From Aliarcobacter cryaerophilus (GTDB lineage: Bacteria > Campylobacterota > Campylobacteria > Campylobacterales > Arcobacteraceae), in the NCBI RefSeq assembly GCF_014352935.1, contig NZ_CP060694.1, forward strand, positions 1,178,001 to 1,242,000: 64,000 nt of DNA. Reading direction: 5' to 3'. Below are positions 17,558-27,146 of the stretch, one piece after another (positions within the stretch are counted from its first letter, which is position 1; the number at the start of each line of letters is the position of its first letter). Under the pieces are notes generated by a model, which was given only the letters and a program-made list of their open reading frames with translations, was not told where the DNA came from and ran no database searches. The position numbers were made by a program, and so were the translations under genes.

Positions 17558-19427
17558 TATTTATATCCTTAAATGATAGTTCAAATACTGTTCCATTTTC
17601 TTTATAAAAAGAGTATTTTGCATTTGGAAGTTTATTTATAAAATCTTTTATAAGCTCAAGTCCTAATCCAGTTTTTTGAATATTTTCATCAAATCCAAGT
17701 CCATTATCAACGATAATTAAAATTACGCTATCATTTTTTTTATAGCAATTAATCTCTAAAACAATATTATTTTCTTTTGGATGGTGCTTTATACTATTGC
17801 TTATTATCTCATTTACAACAACTCCCAAAGACATTATATTTTCAAACTCAAGATTAATATTTTCAATATTAGTATTAATTTTTAAAGTTGGAATACTATA
17901 TGTTTGTATAATAGTTTTTACAAGCTCATCTATATACTCTTTTAAATTAATATCTATTAAATCTTTTGAGTTACAAAGATATTCATGAATTAAAGACATA
18001 GATTTTATTCTATTTATTAGTTCTGTAAATCTATGTTTATTATCATCTTTTTTGCTTTCAAACCATAAAAAAGCAGTTATTACATGGAAATTATTTTTAA
18101 CACGATGAAATACCTCTTTTACTAAAAGCTCTCTCTCTTTTACGAGTTTTGTTAGTTTTAAAGTCTTTTTCTCAACCTCATTTTCAAGTAGTTTATTTTG
18201 ATTTATTTGCAAAGAAATTAACTCATTTTGAGTTTTTATTTTCTCATTCTTTATAATATTATAACGATTAGAAAGTATTAATGCAAAAACTATTATTTCA
18301 AGAGATAAGCAATATATATATGCATATCTATTAAAATAGTTATATTCTATAATTCCCATTAAAAACAAAATAAAAATAATTACAGAGGTAAAATAAATAG
18401 ATATTGCAAAAATATAATACTTTAAAAAATATTGACCTTTTTTATAAATTTTTATTGATGAGACTATTAAAGTAATTAGTATTAGTGTTATTATGTGATT
18501 CATAAAGTTATTCCAAGGACTATATGAAACTGCTACCATCATAAAAGCAAACACAAAAAGAAGTAATATTAATATTTTAATAACAAAAACACTTGCTTTA
18601 AAATATCTCTTTGCTTCAAAATATTCAATAGAAAACAAAGATAAAAATATGATACATAATGAGACTGAAAAGTGCAGTTTATACATATAGTGTTGTAAAT
18701 CAAAATATATTAAAAGTCCACTAATATTTATCAAGTAAACAAGTGCAAAAAAAGTATATCCAACATAATAAATATATACTTTTTCTTTTAAACTAATCCA
18801 TAAAAATAGATTAAATATAATAATAATTAATAAAATACCAAATTGTAATATGAAAAAAGAGTCAATATTTAAAATCCTACTTACAAAAAAATAATCTTTT
18901 GAATAAACAGCAATATTTCCAAAATATGGATACTTGGCTTTTAATTCTACAAATATTGTTTGTGAGCTATTTTGTTGGATTTTAAAATTAAAAGCTAGTT
19001 TTGAAGTTTCAATATTTCTTTCTTTTATTGGTGTAAAAACACCATTTTTTAATGTTTTCCACAAATTTTCAGATTCATCAAAATAGTGCATATTTGCTTT
19101 TTCATAAAAGTGTTCATTTAGTGATAAAATAAAATCTTCTTTAGAACTTTTATTTTTTAAATCAACTTTTATCCAAATAGTATCTTTTAAATAACCTAAA
19201 GAGAACTTATTTGAATGTTTTTGAAAATCATTTGAATTAGCTATTTCTTGGATATTTAATTCATTACTTGAATCTTTCAAATAAGATATTTCAAAGTTCT
19301 CATTAAAGCTAAATCCATTTTCTAATACAAGTGTTGAAGAGTTTGCATATAAAAAATTAATAAATAAAAATATAGATATAAGATATTTCAAGATTTGCCT
19401 TAATTTAGAATAACAAGATTTTAACAT
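17547..19427 (-). CDS. 7TMR-DISM sensor histidine kinase (HisKA_2 type)
   Basis: 626 residues from the ATG at 19427; a TTG nine bases earlier is possible and neither has a clear ribosome site. A signal peptide ending LYA (about residue 27) precedes a periplasmic 7TMR-DISM extracellular domain (about 30-165), seven membrane helices (about 180-390), a coiled coil, and a HisKA_2-type dimerisation segment, LVKEVFHRVKNNFHVI, with the phospho-acceptor His. The ATPase domain follows (NEIISNSIKHH, DNGLGFDE, TGLGLELI). Such receptors often bind carbohydrates or other small ligands outside the cell. Paired with the overlapping response regulator. Confidence 0.9.
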   Translation of the reverse strand: MLKSCYSKLRQILKYLISIFLFINFLYANSSTLVLENGFSFNENFEISYLKDSSNELNIQEIANSNDFQKHSNKFSLGYLKDTIWIKVDLKNKSSKEDFILSLNEHFYEKANMHYFDESENLWKTLKNGVFTPIKERNIETSKLAFNFKIQQNSSQTIFVELKAKYPYFGNIAVYSKDYFFVSRILNIDSFFILQFGILLIIIIFNLFLWISLKEKVYIYYVGYTFFALVYLINISGLLIYFDLQHYMYKLHFSVSLCIIFLSLFSIEYFEAKRYFKASVFVIKILILLLFVFAFMMVAVSYSPWNNFMNHIITLILITLIVSSIKIYKKGQYFLKYYIFAISIYFTSVIIFILFLMGIIEYNYFNRYAYIYCLSLEIIVFALILSNRYNIIKNEKIKTQNELISLQINQNKLLENEVEKKTLKLTKLVKERELLVKEVFHRVKNNFHVITAFLWFESKKDDNKHRFTELINRIKSMSLIHEYLCNSKDLIDINLKEYIDELVKTIIQTYSIPTLKINTNIENINLEFENIMSLGVVVNEIISNSIKHHPKENNIVLEINCYKKNDSVILIIVDNGLGFDENIQKTGLGLELIKDFINKLPNAKYSFYKENGTVFELSFKDINNEN

Positions 19428-19506
19428 AAAAAACAACTATAAAATCCGACAGATTTAAGATAATTTTTTAATAAAGTAATGCTATCAATATTATTAAGGA
19501 TAAAAA

Positions 19507-22500
19507 ATGAACTTTATACCTAACTATAAAAATAGTTTCCGTATTTTAAAAGGTGGGAAAATATCTCTTGTAGTCTCATCTTTTCTAGCGGGAACAACTC
19601 TAAGCTTTGCAGCTCCAAGTGGTGGAGTTGTAACAAGTGGAGATGCAAATATATCTCAAGCTGGAAAAGTTACAAATATAAGCCAATCTACTCAAAAAGC
19701 CTCTATAAATTGGAATAAGTTTGATATTGCTAGTGATGAAACAGTAAATTTTAAACAACCAAACTCTTCTTCTATTACATTAAATAGAGTTGTAGGAAAT
19801 GAAAAGTCTATTATTAATGGAGCATTAAATGCAAATGGACAAGTGTGGATTATAAACTCAAATGGAGTATTGTTTGGCAAAGGTGCAAGTATTAATACAA
19901 GTGGACTTCTTGCAACTACAAAAGATATAAGTGATGCAGATTTTCAAGCAGGGAACTATAACTTTAAAGGTAACTCAAAAGAATCAGTAATAAACCTAGG
20001 AACTATAGATGTAATAAATAGCGGTTCTGTAATCCTTGCTGCAAATGAAGTAAGAAATGAAGGTACGATAAAAGCAATAAGAGGAAAAATCCACTTAGCA
20101 GGTGCAGATGAATATACAGTAAACTTAAATGGAAACTCACTTGTAAACCTAACGGTAAATAAAGGGGTATTAGATTCTCTTGTAAAAAATTCAGGAACAA
20201 TAATAAGCAATGGTGGAGAAGTATATCTTACAACAAATGCTGTAAATGATCTTCTAAAAGGTGTAGTAAATAATACAGGAGTTATTGAAGCAAATAGCTT
20301 GGCTGGAATAACTGGTTATGTAGAACTATTTGCTCATGGGGGAGAAGTTCAAGTTGGTGGAAAACTTGAAGCTAAAGAAGGATTTATAGAAACATCAGGA
20401 AGAGATTTTAGTATTGATAAGGATGCAAAAATAGAAACAGCTGAATGGTTAATTGATCCTGTAGATATTACTATTAACGATACTTTAGCAGGTGCAATAG
20501 CTACTCAACTTGGAAGTGGAAATGTTACTATTGAAACGGGTGCAGCAAATACTCCTGATACTTCAGGAAATGAGATTCTTAACTATGGAGATATATTTGT
20601 AGCTTCAAATATTAATTACACAGGAACAAATGAAAGCACCTTAACTCTTAAAGCATATAGAAATATTGTTTTTGCAAATGAATATGGAACTTACGGAACA
20701 AATGGAACAAATGGAACTCAACCTTCACAAAAAGGAAGTATTAGTAGTAATAATGCTGCATTAAATGTAGTGCTTTGGAGTCGTGCTGATGATGCTGCAA
20801 CTGAGGCAAATTTATATCGAAAAGGTTCTGTTTGGGTACCAGTAGGTGCTAGTATACAAACAAATGGTGGTGACATAACTATTGGTGGAGGAATAGATCC
20901 CTTAACAGGTTATTCATATGCTGGAGCACTTAATTCGGCTGAAACAAATGCAATATACAGAGGAGTAACCATTAATGGTCTACTTAATGCAGAAGGAGGA
21001 AATATCTCTATAAAAGCAGAAGGTCCTTATTCTGGTGCAGCAGGTCGAGGAATTAGCATAGGCGGAACTATTTCTACGAATGGTAGTGGAAATATATCTA
21101 TTGATGGTATTAGTCATACATCATCTGACGGTATAGGAATAGGCGATAGTAATCCTGCAACAATAAACATACAAAATGGAACACTTACTTTAAATGGCAA
21201 AAAAGGTACAGGTGCAAATGGAATTAATTTTTCAACAGCAGGAAGTGCTATAAATATAACAGGTTCAGGCTTTGTGAATGCAAATGCTACTGGACGAATT
21301 AATTTAAACTTGGGAAAAATAAATAAATCTGGAAGTGGTATTTCAAATCTAACACTTAAAGCCACAGACCATATAGTTATGGAAAAAAGTTTTAAAATAG
21401 AATCCACTAGTGGAGAACTTAATACTACTTTACATTCAGATAGCGATGGAACAAATGGTGGAGTTATATGGCTAAAAGGGAATGGATATAACAATCCTTT
21501 TCAAGGAGCTACTATAAATACAAATGGTGGATTTTTAACTCTTTCTGGTGGCATTGATACAACAACAGGTTATGCACAAGGTATGGATAATGTGATGGGA
21601 AATGGTATCACAATAGATTCAGCAACTATAACAACAAACGGTGGAGATATAACACTAAGAGGTAAAGGTGCTGAACTTTATAATTCATATAATTCTTCAG
21701 ATGATTCAAATACTACAAATAATAATGGAATAAGATTGCATGGAAGCAATACAATTGATTCAGGAACAGGAAAAATCTCTTTTGTAGGAGTAGCTCAAGG
21801 TATTGATGGCTCAAGTAATGGTATTGAAACAAATTCTTCTGGATATACAAAGATTTTATCATCTGCTACTTCAGGAGATGCTATTAAGTTTTATGGAGAT
21901 GCAAGAACTGGAACATCATCAAACGGTTGGGGAACTTTTCTTTGGGGAACTAGCAATAGTGGAATTTTACTCGCAGCAACAAGTGGAGGAAATATATACC
22001 TAGAAGGATATGGAAGAAATGGTATAACTAATGCTGGTGGAGTGCACTTAGAACCTAATGCTTTTGTTTTAGCAAATAGTGGTGATATAACTATAACTGG
22101 GGAAAAAGGAACTATCTCTACTTATGCTGATGTTGTAAACAACAACACTATAGGATATATAGACTCCTTGCCAAGTGGTTTTGGAATATCTTCTTCTCCA
22201 GTAACTTCTTCTAGTAGCAATATAAATATTATTGCAGATACTATAAAAGCTGGTCAAGTTTTTGGTACTGGAAACTTCTTAGCAAGTAAGATTCAAAGTA
22301 GTGGTATCTTGACTTTAGCTCCTAAAACTATTGGTAAAAATCTTTATATTCAAAATAGTACACCCACAAATACAAGTGATGCTTGGTTTAATCCTAACTC
22401 CATGTTTGGAGTAAATGGACTTTTTACACCTGAGTTTAATAAACTAATCTTTGGTTCAGAAACAACAGGAAGTGTAGTTTTGGATAATTATACTTTTAAT

Positions 22501-24303
22501 CAAGATACACAAATTAAATCAAATAATAGTGTGACTTTAGGCGCAATCAAAATAGAAAATGATAAATCACTTGAAGTAACAACTACGGGTAATAGTATTA
22601 CAGATGCAGGTGTTGTTGAAGTTACTAATCTTGCAATTAATGCTTCAAATGCGGATGTAGTCTTTGATGAATCAAATAAAATTGGAGTAATTGCTGCAAA
22701 TGTTAAAAGTTTGAATCTACAAAATACACAAGCTTTAAGTATAGGAACAGTTAAAGGAATAAGTGGAATCACTTCAGTAAACAATATAAATATTGCAACT
22801 TTAAATGGTGATTTAAAAATAAAAAACAATATCTCAACTACTTCAATTACAAACGATGCAATTGTTCTTAATGCTGGTAAAAATAGTAATTCTGGAATAA
22901 AAACAGGTGGAAATATTATTCATGAAAATGGAATATTGACAACAGGAACAAATGGAAGAGTAACTTTATTTACAGGTGGAATTAGTGAAAGTACAGGAGT
23001 AAGTTCTTTAGTAAATAGTGGTAACTTTAGATATAACTCAGATGAAGCAGCAACTAATTATACAAAATCTTTAGGAAGTGGAATTTTTGTAGTATATAGA
23101 GAACAACCAACGATTAAAATTTCGCCAGATTCAAAAAATATAACTTATGGAGACACTGTTTCAGGTCTTACTTATGGCTCAAGTGGATTTGTAAATGGAG
23201 ATGATGCAAACATATTAGCAGGAACAGCAAGTTTTAATATAAATAGTACAAAATCAACATCAGGACATCACATATTTGGAGAACATGATATAGCTTATAA
23301 TAGTGGACTTACAAATGCTTTGGGATATTCTATTAGTGATGATAACTCTACAAATAATGAATTAAAAGTTGCTAAAAAAGTATTAACAATCAGTGGAATA
23401 ACAGCAGAAAATAAAACTTATGATGGAACTACAAATGCAACACTTATATCAGGAACTAATTCTCTAATAGGTTTAGTATCTGGTGATATAGTAAGTGGAG
23501 ATTTTTCTTCTTTATCTGGAGTATTTTTAGATAAAAATGCAGGAAACAATAAAGCTATAACAATAAGTGGAGTTACAATAAATGGAGCAGATAAAGATAA
23601 CTACAATATTACAAACCAAGCTAATACAACAGCAAATATAAGTAAAAAAGATATCACAGCAGTTACAGATATCACAGCATTAAATAAAACTTATGATGGA
23701 ACTACAGATGCAACATTAGTTACAACAAATGCAAAATTTACAGGGATGCTTACTAATGATAAATTAAATATTGCTACTTCAAAAGGAACATTCGAAGATA
23801 AGAGTGTAGGAACAAATAAAATAGTAAATATTTCAAATTTAGCTTTAGGTGGTGATGATGTAAATAATTATAATTTATTATCTACTATATCAAGTACAAC
23901 AGCAGATATTACTGCTGTTCCAACACCAGATTCAGTTGATCCAAAACCAGAAATTAAAAAAATAGTTGATTCAATAACAAATCAATCAGCTATAACTATA
24001 AATTTACCTAATGTAGAAGCAAACACTACTCCAAATAATATAGGAAAAAATGTAAATATTATTTTTGTACAAGGTGAAAATCAAATGTTAGTTTCAAGAC
24101 CAATTGAAGGACAATCTACTCAAAGAGTAAGTTTAAGCGAAGCTAGACAAATGCAAATACAAAATGGTGGAAGCAGTGAAGAAGTAATAGTTCCTTTATC
24201 AAATAGTTCAATTATACAGCTTATTGATGGTGGAGTTAATCTTCCAAGTGGTGTAGAACAAGAGTTTTATTTAGCAAATTCAAATACACAAGAGGAAAAA
24301 TAA
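19507..24303 (+). CDS. Two-partner secretion exoprotein (TpsA, filamentous haemagglutinin-like)
   Basis: 1598 residues; ATG behind AAGGA with six-base spacing. An extended N-terminus (YKNSFRILKGGKIS) and hydrophobic stretch form the signal peptide, cut near residue 35 (LSFA). Residues 37 to about 290 are the TPS secretion domain (GQVWIINSNGVLFGKGASINTSG), a right-handed beta-helix start. The middle is Gly/Asn/Thr-rich beta-helix repeat with a diverged internal duplication. Residues about 1202-1295 resemble an MBG-type domain and 1296-1470 hold two YDG repeats (ENKTYDGTT, LNKTYDGTT). No toxin module is apparent at the C-terminus. A surface adhesin is likely. Its stop overlaps the start of tpsB (TAATG). 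Confidence 0.88.
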   Translation: MNFIPNYKNSFRILKGGKISLVVSSFLAGTTLSFAAPSGGVVTSGDANISQAGKVTNISQSTQKASINWNKFDIASDETVNFKQPNSSSITLNRVVGNEKSIINGALNANGQVWIINSNGVLFGKGASINTSGLLATTKDISDADFQAGNYNFKGNSKESVINLGTIDVINSGSVILAANEVRNEGTIKAIRGKIHLAGADEYTVNLNGNSLVNLTVNKGVLDSLVKNSGTIISNGGEVYLTTNAVNDLLKGVVNNTGVIEANSLAGITGYVELFAHGGEVQVGGKLEAKEGFIETSGRDFSIDKDAKIETAEWLIDPVDITINDTLAGAIATQLGSGNVTIETGAANTPDTSGNEILNYGDIFVASNINYTGTNESTLTLKAYRNIVFANEYGTYGTNGTNGTQPSQKGSISSNNAALNVVLWSRADDAATEANLYRKGSVWVPVGASIQTNGGDITIGGGIDPLTGYSYAGALNSAETNAIYRGVTINGLLNAEGGNISIKAEGPYSGAAGRGISIGGTISTNGSGNISIDGISHTSSDGIGIGDSNPATINIQNGTLTLNGKKGTGANGINFSTAGSAINITGSGFVNANATGRINLNLGKINKSGSGISNLTLKATDHIVMEKSFKIESTSGELNTTLHSDSDGTNGGVIWLKGNGYNNPFQGATINTNGGFLTLSGGIDTTTGYAQGMDNVMGNGITIDSATITTNGGDITLRGKGAELYNSYNSSDDSNTTNNNGIRLHGSNTIDSGTGKISFVGVAQGIDGSSNGIETNSSGYTKILSSATSGDAIKFYGDARTGTSSNGWGTFLWGTSNSGILLAATSGGNIYLEGYGRNGITNAGGVHLEPNAFVLANSGDITITGEKGTISTYADVVNNNTIGYIDSLPSGFGISSSPVTSSSSNINIIADTIKAGQVFGTGNFLASKIQSSGILTLAPKTIGKNLYIQNSTPTNTSDAWFNPNSMFGVNGLFTPEFNKLIFGSETTGSVVLDNYTFNQDTQIKSNNSVTLGAIKIENDKSLEVTTTGNSITDAGVVEVTNLAINASNADVVFDESNKIGVIAANVKSLNLQNTQALSIGTVKGISGITSVNNINIATLNGDLKIKNNISTTSITNDAIVLNAGKNSNSGIKTGGNIIHENGILTTGTNGRVTLFTGGISESTGVSSLVNSGNFRYNSDEAATNYTKSLGSGIFVVYREQPTIKISPDSKNITYGDTVSGLTYGSSGFVNGDDANILAGTASFNINSTKSTSGHHIFGEHDIAYNSGLTNALGYSISDDNSTNNELKVAKKVLTISGITAENKTYDGTTNATLISGTNSLIGLVSGDIVSGDFSSLSGVFLDKNAGNNKAITISGVTINGADKDNYNITNQANTTANISKKDITAVTDITALNKTYDGTTDATLVTTNAKFTGMLTNDKLNIATSKGTFEDKSVGTNKIVNISNLALGGDDVNNYNLLSTISSTTADITAVPTPDSVDPKPEIKKIVDSITNQSAITINLPNVEANTTPNNIGKNVNIIFVQGENQMLVSRPIEGQSTQRVSLSEARQMQIQNGGSSEEVIVPLSNSSIIQLIDGGVNLPSGVEQEFYLANSNTQEEK
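20641..21586 (+). repeat. Diverged internal duplication in the TpsA beta-helix
   Basis: Two related segments, about 20641-20926 and 21349-21586, both begin with a LTLKA-like strand and end with matching runs: IQTNGGDITIGGGIDPLTGY in the first and INTNGGFLTLSGGIDTTTGY in the second, about 220 residues apart. Gap sizes differ between the copies, so this is an old duplication of a beta-helix block. Confidence 0.6.
23371..23915 (+). repeat. Two tandem YDG-type repeats near the TpsA C-terminus
   Basis: Copy 1 begins around 23380 with ISGITAENKTYDGTTNATL and copy 2 around 23650 with VTDITALNKTYDGTTDATL, a period of about 90 residues. Both end with an NYN...ANI/ADI strand. YDG repeats are common in large secreted adhesins and can vary in copy number. 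Confidence 0.75.
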
Positions 24304-25979
24304 TGAAAATCAAAAATAGTATATTATTATCAAGTTTGCTAGCAAGCACAATTTATGCAAATCCAATACCACCAAAAATTTCCGATGTTTTAAAAGAGGT
24401 AACTCCTCCTAAAATAGAAAAAGAAAAAAGAGAGATACCAAAAATAAAGCAAGAACAAATATCAACTCCAAAAGGATTTGAAGATGATAAAAAAGTAAAA
24501 ATTGAAAGATTTTTAATAAGTGGTGCAACTCATATGAGCAATGAAGAATTAAAACAAATAGTAGCTCCTTATGAAAAACAAGATTTAAGTTTTAATCAAA
24601 TTCAAGAAATAACTACTCTTATTACAAAAACATATAGACAAAAAGGTTACTTTGTAGCAAGGGCTTACATTCCTGAACAAAATATCTATACTCAAAATGG
24701 AGTACTTAAAATTAATGTTATTGAGGGAAATTATGGAGAGTTCAAATTAGAAAATAAATCACTAGTTAAAGACTCAATTCTTCAATCAAATCTTGATGAT
24801 ATAAAAGACAAAGATATTGTTTCAACAAATACACTAGAACGTGCAATGTTAATAATAAATGATACTGCTGGAGCTGTTGTTACAAAAGCCGATGTAAGAC
24901 CTGGTAAAGAAGTGGGTACTAGTGATTTTTTAATAGGAACGGAAGAAACAAATAGAGTAAATGGATATTTAATAGGTGACAACTATGGTTCACAATATAC
25001 AGGAAAACATAGAATAATGACAGCAGTTGATATTAACTCTCCTTTTAATATTGGAGATAAAATATCTGCTTTTGGATTTACATCCCAAAAAGAGGGACTT
25101 TTAAGCGGAAAACTATCTTATGATTTTCCAATTCATGCAAATGGAACAAGAGGAGAGATTAGCTACTCTAAAACTACTTATGAGCTAGGAAGTTCCTATA
25201 AAGAGCTAGATGCAATTGGAAAAAATGATAGCTTAACAGCAAGAGTTACTTATCCTATTTTAAAAACAAGAGTTGAAAATTTAGATTCATATGTAGAAGT
25301 TTCATATAATAAAATGAAAGATGAAATTCAATCTGTTGATTCAAAAGTTAAAAAAGATTCATATATAGCGACAACTGGACTTGATTACACAAAAGATTCG
25401 CTTATTTTTAATAAAAATTCTCAAACAAGAGCAGCAGTTTCAATTACATTTGGAAAACTAAATTTTAATGATAAAGATGACAAAGAAACTGATAAAAATG
25501 GAGCAAATACTCAAGGACAATTTTCAAAAATAAATCTTGAATTGGGTAAAGATATAGATATTTTTGATAGCTTAAAATGGAGTAATAGTTTACAAATGCA
25601 ATATGCACTTGGAAATAAAAACCTAGATGGAAGTCAAGATTTAAGTGTTGGTGGAATAAATGGAGTTAGATTTTATCAAGATGGTGAAGAAAGTGCTGAA
25701 AATGGATATATCTATAACACAGAATTTATATACACATTGCCAATAATTGCAGGAATTGATAATAAAATATCTATATTTTATGATATAGGTCGTGTTTATA
25801 TGAGTAAAAATATTACACAAGAAAAATCAAAAACACTTCAAGATATAGGACTTGGATATAAAGTTAGTTATAAAAACTTTTTTGCAAATAGTTATTTAGC
25901 TTACAATATAGGAAATGAAGTAACTTCTCAAGATAATTATAATAGTAGAGCTATGTTTCAAGTCGGGTATGTTTTTTAA
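24303..25979 (+). CDS. Two-partner secretion outer-membrane transporter (TpsB, ShlB/FhaC family)
   Basis: 558 residues. Signal peptide 1-19 (ending IYAN), a Pro/Lys-rich linker, a POTRA domain (about 58-145, with IERFLISGATHMSNEELK and RQKGYFVARAYIPEQ), a second POTRA-like stretch with the conserved ERAMLIINDTAGAVV, then a 16-strand barrel ending in Phe (MFQVGYVF). It exports TpsA across the outer membrane. Start codon overlaps the tpsA stop, so partner and pore are co-translated. Confidence 0.92.
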   Translation: MKIKNSILLSSLLASTIYANPIPPKISDVLKEVTPPKIEKEKREIPKIKQEQISTPKGFEDDKKVKIERFLISGATHMSNEELKQIVAPYEKQDLSFNQIQEITTLITKTYRQKGYFVARAYIPEQNIYTQNGVLKINVIEGNYGEFKLENKSLVKDSILQSNLDDIKDKDIVSTNTLERAMLIINDTAGAVVTKADVRPGKEVGTSDFLIGTEETNRVNGYLIGDNYGSQYTGKHRIMTAVDINSPFNIGDKISAFGFTSQKEGLLSGKLSYDFPIHANGTRGEISYSKTTYELGSSYKELDAIGKNDSLTARVTYPILKTRVENLDSYVEVSYNKMKDEIQSVDSKVKKDSYIATTGLDYTKDSLIFNKNSQTRAAVSITFGKLNFNDKDDKETDKNGANTQGQFSKINLELGKDIDIFDSLKWSNSLQMQYALGNKNLDGSQDLSVGGINGVRFYQDGEESAENGYIYNTEFIYTLPIIAGIDNKISIFYDIGRVYMSKNITQEKSKTLQDIGLGYKVSYKNFFANSYLAYNIGNEVTSQDNYNSRAMFQVGYVF

Positions 25980-26014
25980 TTGTTAAAAACAGTTATTAAT
26001 CTAAGAAGATTTTA

Positions 26015-26737
26015 TTAAAAATTAAAATCTTCTCCTAAATAATGCTCTTTAACATTTATATCTTTTTTAATCTCTTCAGATGTTCCACTAGCAAGTAAAC
26101 TTCCACTTTTCATAACATAAGCTCTATGACAAATTTGCAAAGTCTCTCTTACATTATGGTCAGTTATTAAAACTCCTATTCCTATCTTTGTAAGCTCATT
26201 TATCAAATCTTGAATATCTTTTACCGCAATTGGATCAACTCCTGCAAAAGGCTCATCAAGAAGTAAAAATTTTGGTTTTGAAACTAAAGCTCTTGCAATT
26301 TCAGTTCTTCTTCTTTCACCACCAGAAAGAGAGATTCCTTTTCTTTGACGAATAGGTTCAATATCCAAAAGTTCTAACAGCTCTTCAACTCGTCTATTTT
26401 GTTCTTCTTTATCTTTTATTACAATTTCAGCTGCTAAAAGAAGGTTCTCTTCTACACTTAAATCCTTAAAAATAGATGATTCCTGAGGCAAGTACCCTAT
26501 TCCTTTTAAAGCTCTTTTATGAAGTGGAATTGCCGTAATATCTTCATCATCAAAAAAAACTTTACCACTAGTTGGTTTTACAAGTCCACAAACTGTGTAA
26601 AAAGTTGTAGTTTTCCCAGCTCCATTTGGTCCTAAAAGACCAACTATCTCTCCTGAATTTATTTCAAGTGAAATTCCATGTAATATTTCAGTTTTTTTAA
26701 TACTCTTTTTGATATCAACAATTCTTAAATTATTCAT
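26015..26737 (-). CDS. lptB: Lipopolysaccharide export ABC transporter ATP-binding protein
   Basis: 240 residues. Walker A GPNGAGKTTT, signature LSGGERRRTEIARAL, Walker B FLLLDEPFAGVDP and the switch His in LITDHN. The GLVKPTSGKV and VREHYLG-like C-terminus (VKEHYLGEDF) match LptB rather than other ABC ATPases. It powers LPS extraction by LptFG. Its start overlaps the end of tsaE by eight bases. Confidence 0.93.
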   Translation of the reverse strand: MNNLRIVDIKKSIKKTEILHGISLEINSGEIVGLLGPNGAGKTTTFYTVCGLVKPTSGKVFFDDEDITAIPLHKRALKGIGYLPQESSIFKDLSVEENLLLAAEIVIKDKEEQNRRVEELLELLDIEPIRQRKGISLSGGERRRTEIARALVSKPKFLLLDEPFAGVDPIAVKDIQDLINELTKIGIGVLITDHNVRETLQICHRAYVMKSGSLLASGTSEEIKKDINVKEHYLGEDFNF

Positions 26738-27146
26738 CTATTTTATACAACCTTTTATCATCATTTTTTAAAATATTTATAACAACCACATCAAAACCAT
26801 AGTCATTTAAAATATTTTCTAGCTTACTATCACCCCATTCAACAAAATGTAAACCATTTTTTTCAAACTCTTCTAACATACCTAAAGAGATAAACTCTTC
26901 TAAGGTTTTATTATATAAATCATAGTGAAAAATATCTTCACCATATAAAACTTGCAAAGAAAAAGTTGGAGAATTTACAACATCATCAATCCCTAAAGAC
27001 TCTACAAAATGTTTAACAAGTGTTGTTTTACCACTTGCTAGATCTCCTCTTAATATTACAATACAATCTCTATTTTCCAATATTTTTTTAAGCTCATCAA
27101 CAAAAATTGAAATATTGCTTAAATCAAGCAAAAACTCTCTTTTCAT
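26730..27146 (-). CDS. tsaE: tRNA threonylcarbamoyladenosine biosynthesis ATPase TsaE
   Basis: 138 residues from the ATG at 27146, which forms a TAATG overlap with the trpD stop; a TTG six bases upstream is less likely. P-loop LRGDLASGKTTLVKHF; downstream NSPTFSLQVLY and FHYDLYN with VEWGD are typical of TsaE. It works with TsaB and TsaD to make t6A37 in tRNAs that read ANN codons. Confidence 0.92.
   Translation of the reverse strand: MKREFLLDLSNISIFVDELKKILENRDCIVILRGDLASGKTTLVKHFVESLGIDDVVNSPTFSLQVLYGEDIFHYDLYNKTLEEFISLGMLEEFEKNGLHFVEWGDSKLENILNDYGFDVVVINILKNDDKRLYKIDE

Noticed and set aside
21114-21494. Antisense frame of 126 codons in tpsA
   Set aside because: Shadow of a Gly/Asn/Thr-rich beta-helix; no start signals and unusual composition (Pro/Phe/Leu-rich).
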